Source of the DNA: CAZWKX01 sp964614095
GTDB lineage: Bacteria; Actinomycetota; Acidimicrobiia; Spongiisociales; UBA11373
Direction: 5' to 3'
DNA: 58,362 bases
Assembly (NCBI GenBank): GCA_964614095.1
Contig: CAZTJO010000009.1
Location: 1 to 58,362, forward strand
Under the pieces are notes generated by a model, which worked only from the letters and a program-made list of their open reading frames with translations, was not told the origin of the DNA and searched no databases. Position 1 is the first letter of the stretch, and every line of letters begins with the position of its first letter. Made by a program: the position numbers and the translations under genes. Of this stretch, positions 7,441 through 15,945 are shown one piece after another.

Positions 7441-9536
7441 GCCGGACTCCTCTCTACCGACCGATCGGCGACAAGTTCGCTAAGTGCGGCTGCAAGCGCG
7501 CCCTTGCGCACATCGTCCTTATCGAAATAGGCATCGGCACCAGCTTCGATGACCTTAGATTGATCCTCGGCCGTGGCGAGACCGGAAAGAACGACCACGG
7601 GGGCGCTAACCCCCAATTCGCGGATCTTGCGGACCAGCGTCGCACCGTCCATCGTCGGCAGCACGTAGTCGACGACGATGGCATCGAAAGATTGCTCAGC
7701 GATGGCGCTGAGAGCCTCAGTCGGGCTCCCGGCCAGGTCGACTTCAAAGCCGGCCGAGCCCAGCGCGCCACCAACCACCTGCCGTGCCCCCCGCGAGTCG
7801 TCGACAACGAGCACCCGAGGCCTTGGACCAGCTTGATCGGGAACGCCTCGCGCACGCTCGGCCAGACGATTCGGATCGACGACGACCACCACGTCCCCGC
7901 CACCGAGCAGAACGGCGCCGGTGAGGTGGGGAATACCGTCGAGGATGGGGCCCAGCTCTCGGGCCGCCACCTGGCGGCGACCGATCTCGGTGGTGACCAG
8001 GAATCCGACCGGGCCCACAGTGCTGGAGACGACAAGCACTCTCGACGGAGGCTCCGACTCCACCAGGCCCACGGTCTCAGCAAACGAGATCGCCGGAATC
8101 TTGGCTCCCCGCCATGTCATCTCGGCCCGCTGCGCAGTGGTCACGAGATCCACGGATTCGAGAGGAAGCTGATCGAGCACGGCGATCTCCGGGATGCCCC
8201 AGGTCTGGCCGGCTGCAGTGATGAGCACGACGTCCTGGAGCGCTCTCGATGTCGGCACGGTGAGAATCACCCTCGTGCCGGCTCCGGGCTCGGTCTCGAG
8301 CCGCAGGCTGCCTCGAAGCGCTTCCACCGCCTCGGCGACGGTCGCCAGGCCGTTGCCGTCGCCCACCAGCTCGCCGGGCACGGCGGTGGAGAAATTGGGG
8401 GCAAAAAGCAGTGATCGCAGCGCCTCCACATCAGTCTCGCTGCGCGGCGGCAACAGGCCACGCTGAATGGCGCTGCGCTGCACCGAGTCCCAGTCGATGC
8501 CCCGGCCATCGTCTTCGATGATCACGGTGAGCTTGTTGTCCTCCACCGAGGCGTGCATGGCGAGTGTTGCGGTGGGCGCCTTGCCGGCAGCGACACGGAC
8601 GTCCGCTTTCTCGACACCGTGATCGACGGCGTTGACGAGCAGGTGACGAAGCGGATCGGAGAGCCGTTCCAGAACCTGACGATCAATGGCGAGTTCGTCG
8701 CCCACCAGCTCGAAGCGGATGTCCTTGCCCGCCTTGCGAGCGAGGTAACGCACGAGCTGGTGAAAAGTGTTGGTGATCTCGCTCAGCGGCGTTGCCGCCA
8801 ATTGAATCGCCTGCCCTTGCAGGTTGTGTATCACCTTGTCGGCGGCCGCAACGGACGCGGCGAGCTGACCCACGTGCTCCCTCATCTGATCGGGATCGTC
8901 GAGTGACCTGGTGATGTCGGCTACCAGATTGCCGAGGGCCTCGGCATCGACACGCAGCGAACACACCTCGTTGATGAGCTGAAAGAGGCTGGCGGCGTTG
9001 ACACGCACGTTCTCCCCAAAAGCGAAGGTGTCGATGACGCCGAGGAGGCCGCCCAGGTCCGACCCATCGGGAGCCCTCCACCCAATATCGCCTGCCGCCG
9101 GCCCACCTGCGGGCAGCCGAGATCCACCATCTTCGTCATCGTCGAAGGCATCCTCGGAACGCAGTTCCCTGCGGACCAGGCGAACAGCATCGGCCAAACC
9201 GGCCGTCCCAGTCTCGGGATCGGCGTACGCGGCGGCCGGAAGCTCGGCGGCCAGCTTCTCCAGACCGCGAGCCAGGCCTCGAGTCACCGCGATCTCGTCG
9301 TCATCGATGCTGCGCCAGATGTCCTCGAGAAGCTTGCCGGCATCGGACACCGCAGTGAAATCCATCATCCGGGCCGTGCCCTTGATGGTGTGGCCCTCCC
9401 GAAACAGGTCGTGCGCCAGCGAGCGATTGGCATTGCCTGAGGCAAAAGCGCGGGCGCCTTCGACAAGCTTCTCAGCCCGTTCGACAACCTCCGACTGAAA
9501 TAGCTCGCGCAGTTCAGTTAGCTCGTATGAGGGCAC
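7437..9536 (-). CDS. CheA-like hybrid histidine kinase (Hpt, HATPase, CheW-like, receiver)
   Basis: A 699-residue kinase. Domains in order: an Hpt domain with phospho-acceptor His49 in EGHTIKGTARMM; a dimerisation and ATPase part with N-box LRHLLVNAVDHG and G1 box EDDGRGIDW; a CheW-like region from about residue 430; and a C-terminal receiver from about 575 with VVDDS and phospho-Asp in IVVDYVLP. The G2 box reads GDGNGLATV rather than the usual GxGVGMDVV. No chemoreceptor, CheW, CheR or CheB gene is nearby, so this is probably a signalling system for something other than flagellar chemotaxis. The start is a GTG with GGGTGAG upstream. Confidence 0.88.
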   Translation of the reverse strand: MPSYELTELRELFQSEVVERAEKLVEGARAFASGNANRSLAHDLFREGHTIKGTARMMDFTAVSDAGKLLEDIWRSIDDDEIAVTRGLARGLEKLAAELPAAAYADPETGTAGLADAVRLVRRELRSEDAFDDDEDGGSRLPAGGPAAGDIGWRAPDGSDLGGLLGVIDTFAFGENVRVNAASLFQLINEVCSLRVDAEALGNLVADITRSLDDPDQMREHVGQLAASVAAADKVIHNLQGQAIQLAATPLSEITNTFHQLVRYLARKAGKDIRFELVGDELAIDRQVLERLSDPLRHLLVNAVDHGVEKADVRVAAGKAPTATLAMHASVEDNKLTVIIEDDGRGIDWDSVQRSAIQRGLLPPRSETDVEALRSLLFAPNFSTAVPGELVGDGNGLATVAEAVEALRGSLRLETEPGAGTRVILTVPTSRALQDVVLITAAGQTWGIPEIAVLDQLPLESVDLVTTAQRAEMTWRGAKIPAISFAETVGLVESEPPSRVLVVSSTVGPVGFLVTTEIGRRQVAARELGPILDGIPHLTGAVLLGGGDVVVVVDPNRLAERARGVPDQAGPRPRVLVVDDSRGARQVVGGALGSAGFEVDLAGSPTEALSAIAEQSFDAIVVDYVLPTMDGATLVRKIRELGVSAPVVVLSGLATAEDQSKVIEAGADAYFDKDDVRKGALAAALSELVADRSVERSPA

Positions 9537-9692
9537 GACTCACCCCGTGACTCAAGCTGGTCAGGGTGGATATCGACGGCACAACGGCACCCCTTGAGGA
9601 GGTAGAAAACCCGTGTTCCTCAAACGTGGCACCGCGCCGAATCCATCGGCTCCACAACAGAGCACCGGCAAGCACACCAGGAGAGGGTGACG

Positions 9693-9776
9693 ATGAACCT
9701 CCCGATGGTCCTGGACCACCCGGCTTTTCCCTTCATCAACCGCACGAAGGCTAATGCGGGCGTGTCACAACCTTGA
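9693..9776 (+). other. Possible 27-codon small ORF in the 296-nt gap beside the CheA-like gene
   Basis: The gap 9537-9832 has no recognisable gene on the minus strand. On the plus strand an ATG at 9693 is preceded by AGGAGAGGGTGACG, a good Shine-Dalgarno at normal distance, and the frame stays open for 27 codons (start MNLPMVLDHPAF). I know no homologue. A chance ORF is the default reading. Confidence 0.15.
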
Positions 9777-9832
9777 GGTGTCCGAGAGGCTTGTGGAGGC
9801 CTAGAGAGCCCGGTTGCGCCCCGTTGCGACGT

Positions 9833-10222
9833 CTACAAAGCGAGTTGCGCTTCGACTGCCTGAACCGCTTCGGCGAGTGCCGGCGTACCGATCTCCGGAT
9901 CACCTTCGACGGCCGGCATGATCTCGCAGCTGAGCCGCTCCAGGCTCTCGGCAAGGCCGGGCGTCACGGTGAGCACACCTTCGTCGATTCCCCGCCAGGT
10001 GGACTCGAGGAGCTTGCCGGCATCGGAGAGGGCGATAAAGCCCATGATGCGGGCCGTGCCCTTGATGGTGTGGCCCTCCCGAAACAGGTCGTTGGCCAGC
10101 TCACCACCGGCGTTTCCGGCGACGAAGGCACGGGCGCCTTCTATCAATCGGTCGGCGCGCTCGGCGATCTCCATCTGGAAGATCTCACGCAGTTCGGCGT
10201 CATCCGCGAAGGTCATGTTCAT
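9833..10222 (-). CDS. Stand-alone Hpt phosphotransfer protein, duplicate of the CheA-like N-terminus
   Basis: A 129-residue protein made of one Hpt domain with phospho-acceptor His51 in EGHTIKGTARIM, followed by a helical tail. It can be aligned along its whole length with the first 125 residues of the neighbouring hybrid kinase. A block of 43 bases around the active site is identical (10050-10092 here, 9370-9412 in the kinase gene). The ATG at 10222 is chosen because GGGAGG lies just upstream; a second ATG two codons on is also possible. It probably relays phosphate between the hybrid kinase and the receiver protein encoded downstream. Confidence 0.85.
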   Translation of the reverse strand: MNMTFADDAELREIFQMEIAERADRLIEGARAFVAGNAGGELANDLFREGHTIKGTARIMGFIALSDAGKLLESTWRGIDEGVLTVTPGLAESLERLSCEIMPAVEGDPEIGTPALAEAVQAVEAQLAL

Positions 10223-10290
10223 TACACCTCCCGGCGTATGCCGGTCAGGGGGATTATCGGAGGCGTGCTGTTCCCGCTTGAGACTGTCAT

Positions 10291-11823
10291 CTACTCCCAC
10301 TCAATTGTGGCAGGTGGCTTCGAGGATATGTCGTATGCCACTCGATTGATACCCGGCACTTCGTTGATGATCCGCGAGGAGATTCGTTCGAGAACCTCGT
10401 CGGGGATCCGGGCCCAATCGGCCGTCATGGCGTCCTCGCTGGTCACGGCACGCAGAATGATTGGGTAGGCATAGGTGCGCTCGTCCCCCTGTACTCCCAC
10501 CGAGCGAATGGCGGGAAGCACGGCAAATGCCTGCCAGATCTCCCGATAGAGATTGGCTCGGCGCAGCTCCTCCATGAAGATGGCATCGGCCGCCCGCAGC
10601 ATCTCCAGCCGCTCCCGAGTGATCTCGCCGATGATGCGCACCGCCAGCCCCGGCCCCGGGAAGGGATGTCGCCACACCAGCTCCTCGGGCAAGCCCAGCT
10701 CTTCCCCCACCGCCCGGACCTCATCTTTGAAGAGATCCCGCAACGGTTCCACCAGATCAAGGTCCATGTCCTCGGGCAGCCCGCCCACGTTGTGATGGCT
10801 CTTGATGCGGGCGGCGTCCCGAGTCCCCGATTCGATCACATCGGGATACAGCGTGCCCTGCACTAGAAAACGCGCCCCCGCCGGGCCGGCAGCCTCCTCA
10901 AAGACCCGGATGAACGTCTCACCGATGATGTTGCGCTTGATCTCGGGATCGGTTACCCCATCAAGGGCCCCCAGGAAACGATCGGCGGCCTCGACGTGCA
11001 CCAGATCGATCGGGAAATTGGCGCGGAACACCTCCTCCACCTGCTCCGCCTCGCCGGCGCGCAGCAGGCCGTGGTCGACAAACACGCAGGTGAGCTGATC
11101 CCCTATCGCCCGGTGCACCAGTGCCGCCGCCACCGCCGAATCAACACCTCCGGAGAGGCCGGCGATCACCTTCCCGTCGCCCACCTGCTCTCGGATGCCC
11201 GCTACCGCCAGATCGATGATCGATTCCTGGGTCCAGTCGGGCCGAGCCCCGCATGCCTCGTAGAGGAACCGCTGGAGTACTTCCTGGCCGTGGTCGGTAT
11301 GCACGACCTCGGGATGGAATTGCACCCCATAGAGCCTGTCTTCAGCCCGCTCCATCGCCGCCACCGGTGAGGCCGCCGTCGAGGCCGTCACGGTGAACCC
11401 GTCGGGGGCCGCGGTGACGGCGTCGTTGTGGCTCATCCACACCGTCTGTCGCCTCGGGAGGCCGGCGAACAGCGGCGAGGCCGCCGCCACCTCAAGCACG
11501 GTCTTGCCGAACTCCGACGAATCCCGGCGTTCCACCTTGCCGCCCAGGGCGTAGGCGATGGACTGGTGGCCGTAGCAAATGCCCAGCACCGGGACTCCCA
11601 ACTCGAGGATCGCCGGATCGAGCACGTAGGCATCCTCGGCGTACACAGAGGCCGGTCCACCGGACAGGATTATGCCCACGGGCTCCATGTCGCCGATCTC
11701 GGCGGCACTCAGGCCTCTGGAGACGATCTCGGAGAAGACCTTGGCCTCACGAACCTTGCGGGCGATGAGCTGGGCGTATTGGGCTCCAAAATCGATCACC
11801 AATACCCGATCGAAGGCGGGCAT
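10291..11823 (-). CDS. guaA: GMP synthase (glutamine-hydrolysing)
   Basis: Converts XMP to GMP with glutamine and ATP. The 510 residues contain an N-terminal class I glutamine amidotransferase domain (nucleophile Cys in GICYGHQ, His in FHPEVVHT), the PP-loop SGGVDSAVAAAL of the ATP pyrophosphatase domain, and the normal C-terminus INRVAYDISSKPPATIEWE. The ATG at 11823 overlaps the stop of the upstream GuaB3 gene by one base (TGATG). A longer in-frame start would run into that gene and add sequence with no family similarity. Confidence 0.97.
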   Translation of the reverse strand: MPAFDRVLVIDFGAQYAQLIARKVREAKVFSEIVSRGLSAAEIGDMEPVGIILSGGPASVYAEDAYVLDPAILELGVPVLGICYGHQSIAYALGGKVERRDSSEFGKTVLEVAAASPLFAGLPRRQTVWMSHNDAVTAAPDGFTVTASTAASPVAAMERAEDRLYGVQFHPEVVHTDHGQEVLQRFLYEACGARPDWTQESIIDLAVAGIREQVGDGKVIAGLSGGVDSAVAAALVHRAIGDQLTCVFVDHGLLRAGEAEQVEEVFRANFPIDLVHVEAADRFLGALDGVTDPEIKRNIIGETFIRVFEEAAGPAGARFLVQGTLYPDVIESGTRDAARIKSHHNVGGLPEDMDLDLVEPLRDLFKDEVRAVGEELGLPEELVWRHPFPGPGLAVRIIGEITRERLEMLRAADAIFMEELRRANLYREIWQAFAVLPAIRSVGVQGDERTYAYPIILRAVTSEDAMTADWARIPDEVLERISSRIINEVPGINRVAYDISSKPPATIEWE

Positions 11824-12980
11824 CACCCCATGCCGATCCGCTGCGAACGTTGCAGGGCCTTGCCCTCCGTCTGCAGAGCCGGGGCCACCATTACTTCTGC
11901 CTTCTGGAACTCTTTGAGGTCGGCGTAGCCCGTCGTCGCCATAGACACCCGGAGTGCTCCGAAGAGGGCACGCCTCCCGTCGTTCTCGTGCGCCGGACCC
12001 ATGATGATCTCCTCGAGCGTGCCCAATGTGCCGACCTCGACTCGCGCTCCGCGGGGAAGTGTGGGATGGAAGGTGGCCATGCCCCAGTGACAACCCTTGC
12101 CGGGCGCCTCGGCGGCAGAGGCGATCGGTGAGCCCAGCATGACCGCATCGGCCCCACAGGCGATGGCCTTGGCCACGTCGCCGCCGGTGCTCATTCCTCC
12201 ATCGGCGATGACGTGCACGTACCGGCCGGTCTCATCGAGGTAGCGGATACGGGCCCCCGCGGCGTCGGCGATGGCGGTGGCCTGGGGCACACCCACCCCG
12301 AGAACGGCCCGGGTGGTACAGGCTGCGCCCGGTCCTACGCCCACCAGCACGCCCACCGCCCCGGTCCTCATCAGGTGCAGCGCGGTGGAGTACGAGGCGC
12401 AGCCGCCGACGATTACGGGAAGGGCAAACTCGGCGATGAACTGCTTGAGGTTGAGGGGCTCGGAGCGTGTCGACACGTGTTCGGCAGACACCACGGTGCC
12501 CTGGATGGCGAGGATGTCGAGACCGGCAGCGACGGTACGGCCGGCGTACTCCTCGACACGTTGCGGGGTGAGGCTGGCGGCGGTGACGATGCCGGCCGCC
12601 TTCATCTCGGTGATTCTTTTCCCGATGAGGTCAGGCTCGATCGGCTTCGTGTAGATCTCCTGCATACGCCGGGTTGCGTCCGCCGGCGCCAGTGATGCGA
12701 TCTCCTCGAAGCAGGGCTCGGGATCCTCGTAGCGGGTCCACAAGCCCTCCAGGTTCAGCACGGCCAGGCCGCCGAGCTTGCCGACGGCAATGGCCGTAGC
12801 CGGGCTCACCGCCGAATCCATGGCCGCGGCCATGAGCGGCAGCTCAAAGGTGTAGGCATCGATCTCCCAGCGCAGATCGATGTCGTCGGGATCACGAGTC
12901 CTGCGGCTGGGAACGATGGCGATGTCATCAAAGCCCCAGGCGCGACGCCCCGACTTTCCGATGCCGATGTCGATGTCCAC
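11823..12980 (-). CDS. guaB3: GuaB3-family IMP dehydrogenase/GMP reductase-like protein
   Basis: A 385-residue TIM-barrel protein of the IMPDH/GMPR superfamily without the CBS insert of true GuaB. The flavin-independent catalytic loop GPGAACTTR with its Cys and the phosphate loop VIADGGMSTGGDVAKA are clear. Actinobacteria carry this paralogue (GuaB3) next to guaB or guaA. A cyanobacterial GuaB3 has been shown to act as GMP reductase, so that activity is possible here but not shown by sequence. The start is a GTG behind GAGGGAGG. It is translationally coupled to guaA. Confidence 0.93.
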   Translation of the reverse strand: MDIDIGIGKSGRRAWGFDDIAIVPSRRTRDPDDIDLRWEIDAYTFELPLMAAAMDSAVSPATAIAVGKLGGLAVLNLEGLWTRYEDPEPCFEEIASLAPADATRRMQEIYTKPIEPDLIGKRITEMKAAGIVTAASLTPQRVEEYAGRTVAAGLDILAIQGTVVSAEHVSTRSEPLNLKQFIAEFALPVIVGGCASYSTALHLMRTGAVGVLVGVGPGAACTTRAVLGVGVPQATAIADAAGARIRYLDETGRYVHVIADGGMSTGGDVAKAIACGADAVMLGSPIASAAEAPGKGCHWGMATFHPTLPRGARVEVGTLGTLEEIIMGPAHENDGRRALFGALRVSMATTGYADLKEFQKAEVMVAPALQTEGKALQRSQRIGMG

Positions 12981-13957
12981 GCCGCCTCCCTCGGTGCCAG
13001 CTTGGCGGCAGGGTACCAGCGCGAGCGATCACGCTCTGCGATGGGCAAGCCCCCTTCCCGAGGACACGGCTGCCATCGGACCGTCGCCAACGGACCCGGC
13101 GCGAACACCGGCAAGGGGACGGGCAGTTGGGGTACGGAACACTCCGATCCAATTGGGCTGAGCACGACTGGCAATAAGGGGAGCCATGGCAACGCTCTAC
13201 TGCCCTAGGTGCGCTGAGCCTGTGAGCCGTGATGCCCAAGTCTGCCTGTCAAGCGCGGCACCAGTAGGCGCCCTGCAGCCCGCCGCAGAGAGGCCGCTAA
13301 CTGCCCCTCGACCAGCCCAAAACCTCTGTTTGATATGCGGCCAGCCCGTGCTCGACGGAAGCCGAATCTGTGTCTCCTGCTCTGCTCCTGGTGCCCTGCG
13401 GATTGCCGCAGAGAAACCGCGGGTCATCCCCGATACCACCGCGCAGCGTCTCCTGGCGGCCTTGACGGCGATGCTCGTCCTCGCCGCGATCGTCGGCATC
13501 GCAGTGCTGGCGATCACCCAGGACCGGAGCACCAGAGAACCCGCGTCCGGCGCCATCTCTGAAACTGCTGCGACAACCGAAACCACCATCGGGAACCCTC
13601 GGGCTACCAGGTGGACTCGAATCGCCCATGACGAGATTGTCTTCGGGGACAGCGACCGGCAGGAGATGCATTCCGTGGTTGCTGGCGCCTCGGGTCTGGT
13701 GGCCGTCGGCAGTGACTCGGCGAGTGGCGATGAAGACGCCGCAGTATGGACCTCACCCGACGGGATCACCTGGGCCCGGGTTCCGCAGGACGCTACGGTC
13801 TTCGGCGGGATTCACAACCAATTGATGCTGGCGGCGACCCTGTGAGGCCCAGGTCTGGTTGCCGTCGGGTACACCTCGGCGGGCGGAGATGAGGATGCCG
13901 TGGTGTGGACCTCAGCCGATGGGCCCACCTGGACCCGGATCTTCCACAGCGAGCCGA

Positions 13958-14012
13958 CCTTCGGCGGTGACGGCAATCAATCGATGCTGGCGGTGACCCA
14001 GGGGGGACCGGG
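13958..14012 (+). repeat. 55-nt sequence repeated exactly after the N block
   Basis: The 55 bases immediately before the N block are identical to the 55 bases immediately after it (14113-14167). Joining the two sides at this overlap keeps the reading frame of the propeller repeats without a break. This is what an unmerged k-mer overlap of two contig ends looks like. Confidence 0.9.
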
Positions 14013-14112
14013 NNNNNNNNNNNNNNNNNNNNNNNNNNNNNNNNNNNNNNNNNNNNNNNNNNNNNNNNNNNNNNNNNNNNNNNNNNNNNNNNNNNNNNNN
14101 NNNNNNNNNNNN
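14013..14112. other. Assembly gap of 100 N
   Basis: Exactly 100 undetermined bases, the conventional length for a scaffold gap of unknown size. It lies inside the repeat region of the broken propeller gene. Confidence 0.99.
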
Positions 14113-14167
14113 CCTTCGGCGGTGACGGCAATCAATCGATGCTGGCGGTGACCCAGGGGGGACCGGG
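14113..14167 (+). repeat. Second copy of the 55-nt sequence flanking the N block
   Basis: Identical to 13958-14012. It is either a true tandem copy of part of a propeller blade or a duplicated contig end. Confidence 0.9.
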
Positions 14168-14714
14168 TTTGGTGGCCGTCGGCTATGACTCTTCGGGTGG
14201 CAACAAGGACGCTGCCGTGTGGACTTCATCCGACGGCGCTACCTGGGCCCTAGTCCCGAGTGATGAGCACGGCTTCGCCGGACCCGGTCATCAGGAGTTG
14301 TTGGAACTGGCTGCCACCGACGACGGACTTCTTGCCACCGGATACGAGCAGGTGGGCAGGGATCGAGAGACAGCCGTGTGCACCTCACCCGATGGGATCA
14401 GTTGGGAGCGGAGTATTCGCGGGCTGGAGGCTTTCGGCGGTGACGGCCATCAGTTGATACTTGCAGTGACTGCAGGCGATTCAGGTCTGGTCGCCGTCGG
14501 ATCCTCCGATGGAGATGCCGCGGTGTAAACGTCGCCGGACGGATTCTCCTGGGACCGAGTTCCCGCTGATGAAACCGTCTTCGGAGGCAGCTCGGCCCAG
14601 GAGATGCGCGGTGTGGCTGCGGCTGGCCCGGCCCTGGTGGTCGTCGGATTCGACCGGGGAGACGCCGCGGTGTGGGTGTTCTATCCCGAGCAGACCTGAA
14701 TCCTCGGCAGGCCG

Positions 14715-15698
14715 CTACCCCTTCAGCCCGACCCGCTTGCGTACCGACAGCTGGAACCCTTCGGCCCGGGTACGGGCATCGAGGGCGCCCCTCTGCATGA
14801 GCCGGTCCACCTCGGAATCGGAAAGGGCGCTGAAGGCCCTGCGCACCGGGGCCAATCCGGTGATGATGGCCTCGGCGACGACCTCCTTGAACTTGGCGTA
14901 GCCGGAGTCGCCGTACGTCTTCTCGATCTCGCTGATCGGGGTGTTGGTGAACAGTGAAAAGATCTCGACGAGGTTGGAGATGCCCGGCTTCTCCTCCCAG
15001 TCGTAGCGCACGTTCTTGCCGGAATCGGTGACGGAGCGTTTCACCCGATCGCGAATCACATCAGGCTCGTCGAGCACGAGGATGCGGCTGGAGGCGTCGG
15101 GATCCGACTTGGACATCTTCTGTGTCGGGTCCTGCAGCGACATGATCCGAGCACCCGTTTTGGGGATGATCGGCTCCGGAAGAGGGAACTCTTCCCCAAA
15201 ACGGTGATTGAAGCGCCCCGCCAGATCCCGTGTCAGCTCCAAATGCTGCTTCTGGTCCTCGCCGACGGGTACCGCCTCAGCTCGGTAAAGCAGGATGTCG
15301 GCGGCCATAAGCACCGGATACGAGTACAGGCCCAGGTTCGACCCGGCCTTGTCGGCTTTCTCCTTGAACTGGGTCATACGATCGAGCTGACCGGTGGAGG
15401 CGATTGTGCTCAGGATCCAGGCCAACTCCGTGTGTTGAGGAACCTGGCTCTGAAAGTAGAAGAGCGATCGGTCGGGATCGATCCCCATGGCCAGGAGAAC
15501 CTTGACCGCAGTGTGCCGATCGGTGTAGAAGTCCGCCGGATCCTGAGGCACGGTGATGGCATGCAGATCAACGACGCAGTACACGCAGTCGTAGTCGTCG
15601 TCCTGGAGGGCCACCCAGTTGCGGAGCGCGCCCAGGTAGTTGCCTATGTGGATGTTCCCCGTGGGTTGGATCCCCGAGAAGAGCGTCTTTTTTGCCAC
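14715..15698 (-). CDS. trpS: Tryptophanyl-tRNA synthetase
   Basis: Class I aminoacyl-tRNA synthetase charging tRNA-Trp. The 327 residues start VAKKTLFSGIQPTGN. The HIGH-type motif reads HIGN (in GNIHIGNYLGA) and the KMSKS loop is intact (KMSKSDPDA). The GTG at 15698 is chosen because TTTTGGAGGAGACA lies directly upstream and because the resulting length is normal; a longer in-frame start adds unrelated sequence. No T-box-like leader is seen in the 247-nt space shared with the divergent fhs gene. Confidence 0.96.
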   Translation of the reverse strand: MAKKTLFSGIQPTGNIHIGNYLGALRNWVALQDDDYDCVYCVVDLHAITVPQDPADFYTDRHTAVKVLLAMGIDPDRSLFYFQSQVPQHTELAWILSTIASTGQLDRMTQFKEKADKAGSNLGLYSYPVLMAADILLYRAEAVPVGEDQKQHLELTRDLAGRFNHRFGEEFPLPEPIIPKTGARIMSLQDPTQKMSKSDPDASSRILVLDEPDVIRDRVKRSVTDSGKNVRYDWEEKPGISNLVEIFSLFTNTPISEIEKTYGDSGYAKFKEVVAEAIITGLAPVRRAFSALSDSEVDRLMQRGALDARTRAEGFQLSVRKRVGLKG

Positions 15699-15945
15699 TG
15701 TCTCCTCCAAAAACGAGACGCCGGTGCTGTGGCCACCGGCGTTGAAGTTCTGGTCGCGGCGGGGCCTCACTTGTCGTGAGACCACCACCACCAGCACGTG
15801 CTCATGCGGCGAGCGTAGCAGCGCTCTCGGCACCCGGCGCCATCAACTCCACAACGAGCAGGATATGGGCACGGAGTGCATCTAGCCTTCCCGGGTGGCC
15901 CCGGCCGAGCAAACCGGGACCGAAGATCTGAGAGGAGCCGCGACC

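Larger units (their letters stand above)
13186..14699 (+). pseudogene. Zinc-ribbon, membrane-anchored beta-propeller-like protein, interrupted by two in-frame stops
   Basis: The N-terminus has two zinc ribbons (CPRCAEPV and CLICGQPV with CVSCSAP), then a single membrane segment (about residues 86-110). It is followed by about six repeats of roughly 52 residues, each reading W-x-R followed by an FGG turn, then GLVAVG and AAVWTSPDG. TGA at 13843 and TAA at 14526 break the repeats, but the same reading pattern continues after each, up to a final TGA at 14697. A 100-N block interrupts repeat 3. The intact form would be an extracytoplasmic propeller tethered by a cytoplasmic zinc-ribbon head. It is divergent from guaB3 and convergent with trpS. 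Real decay is more likely than two sequencing errors, but errors are not excluded. Confidence 0.7.

Noticed and set aside
13843..13845. TGA read as selenocysteine or tryptophan in the propeller gene
   Set aside because: The position corresponds to Gly in other blades, TGA ends many normal genes here, no selenocysteine machinery or hairpin is seen, and a second stop (TAA) follows in the same gene.
15699..15945. T-box leader for trpS
   Set aside because: No specifier loop or T-box sequence is recognisable, and a strong Shine-Dalgarno lies directly before the GTG.
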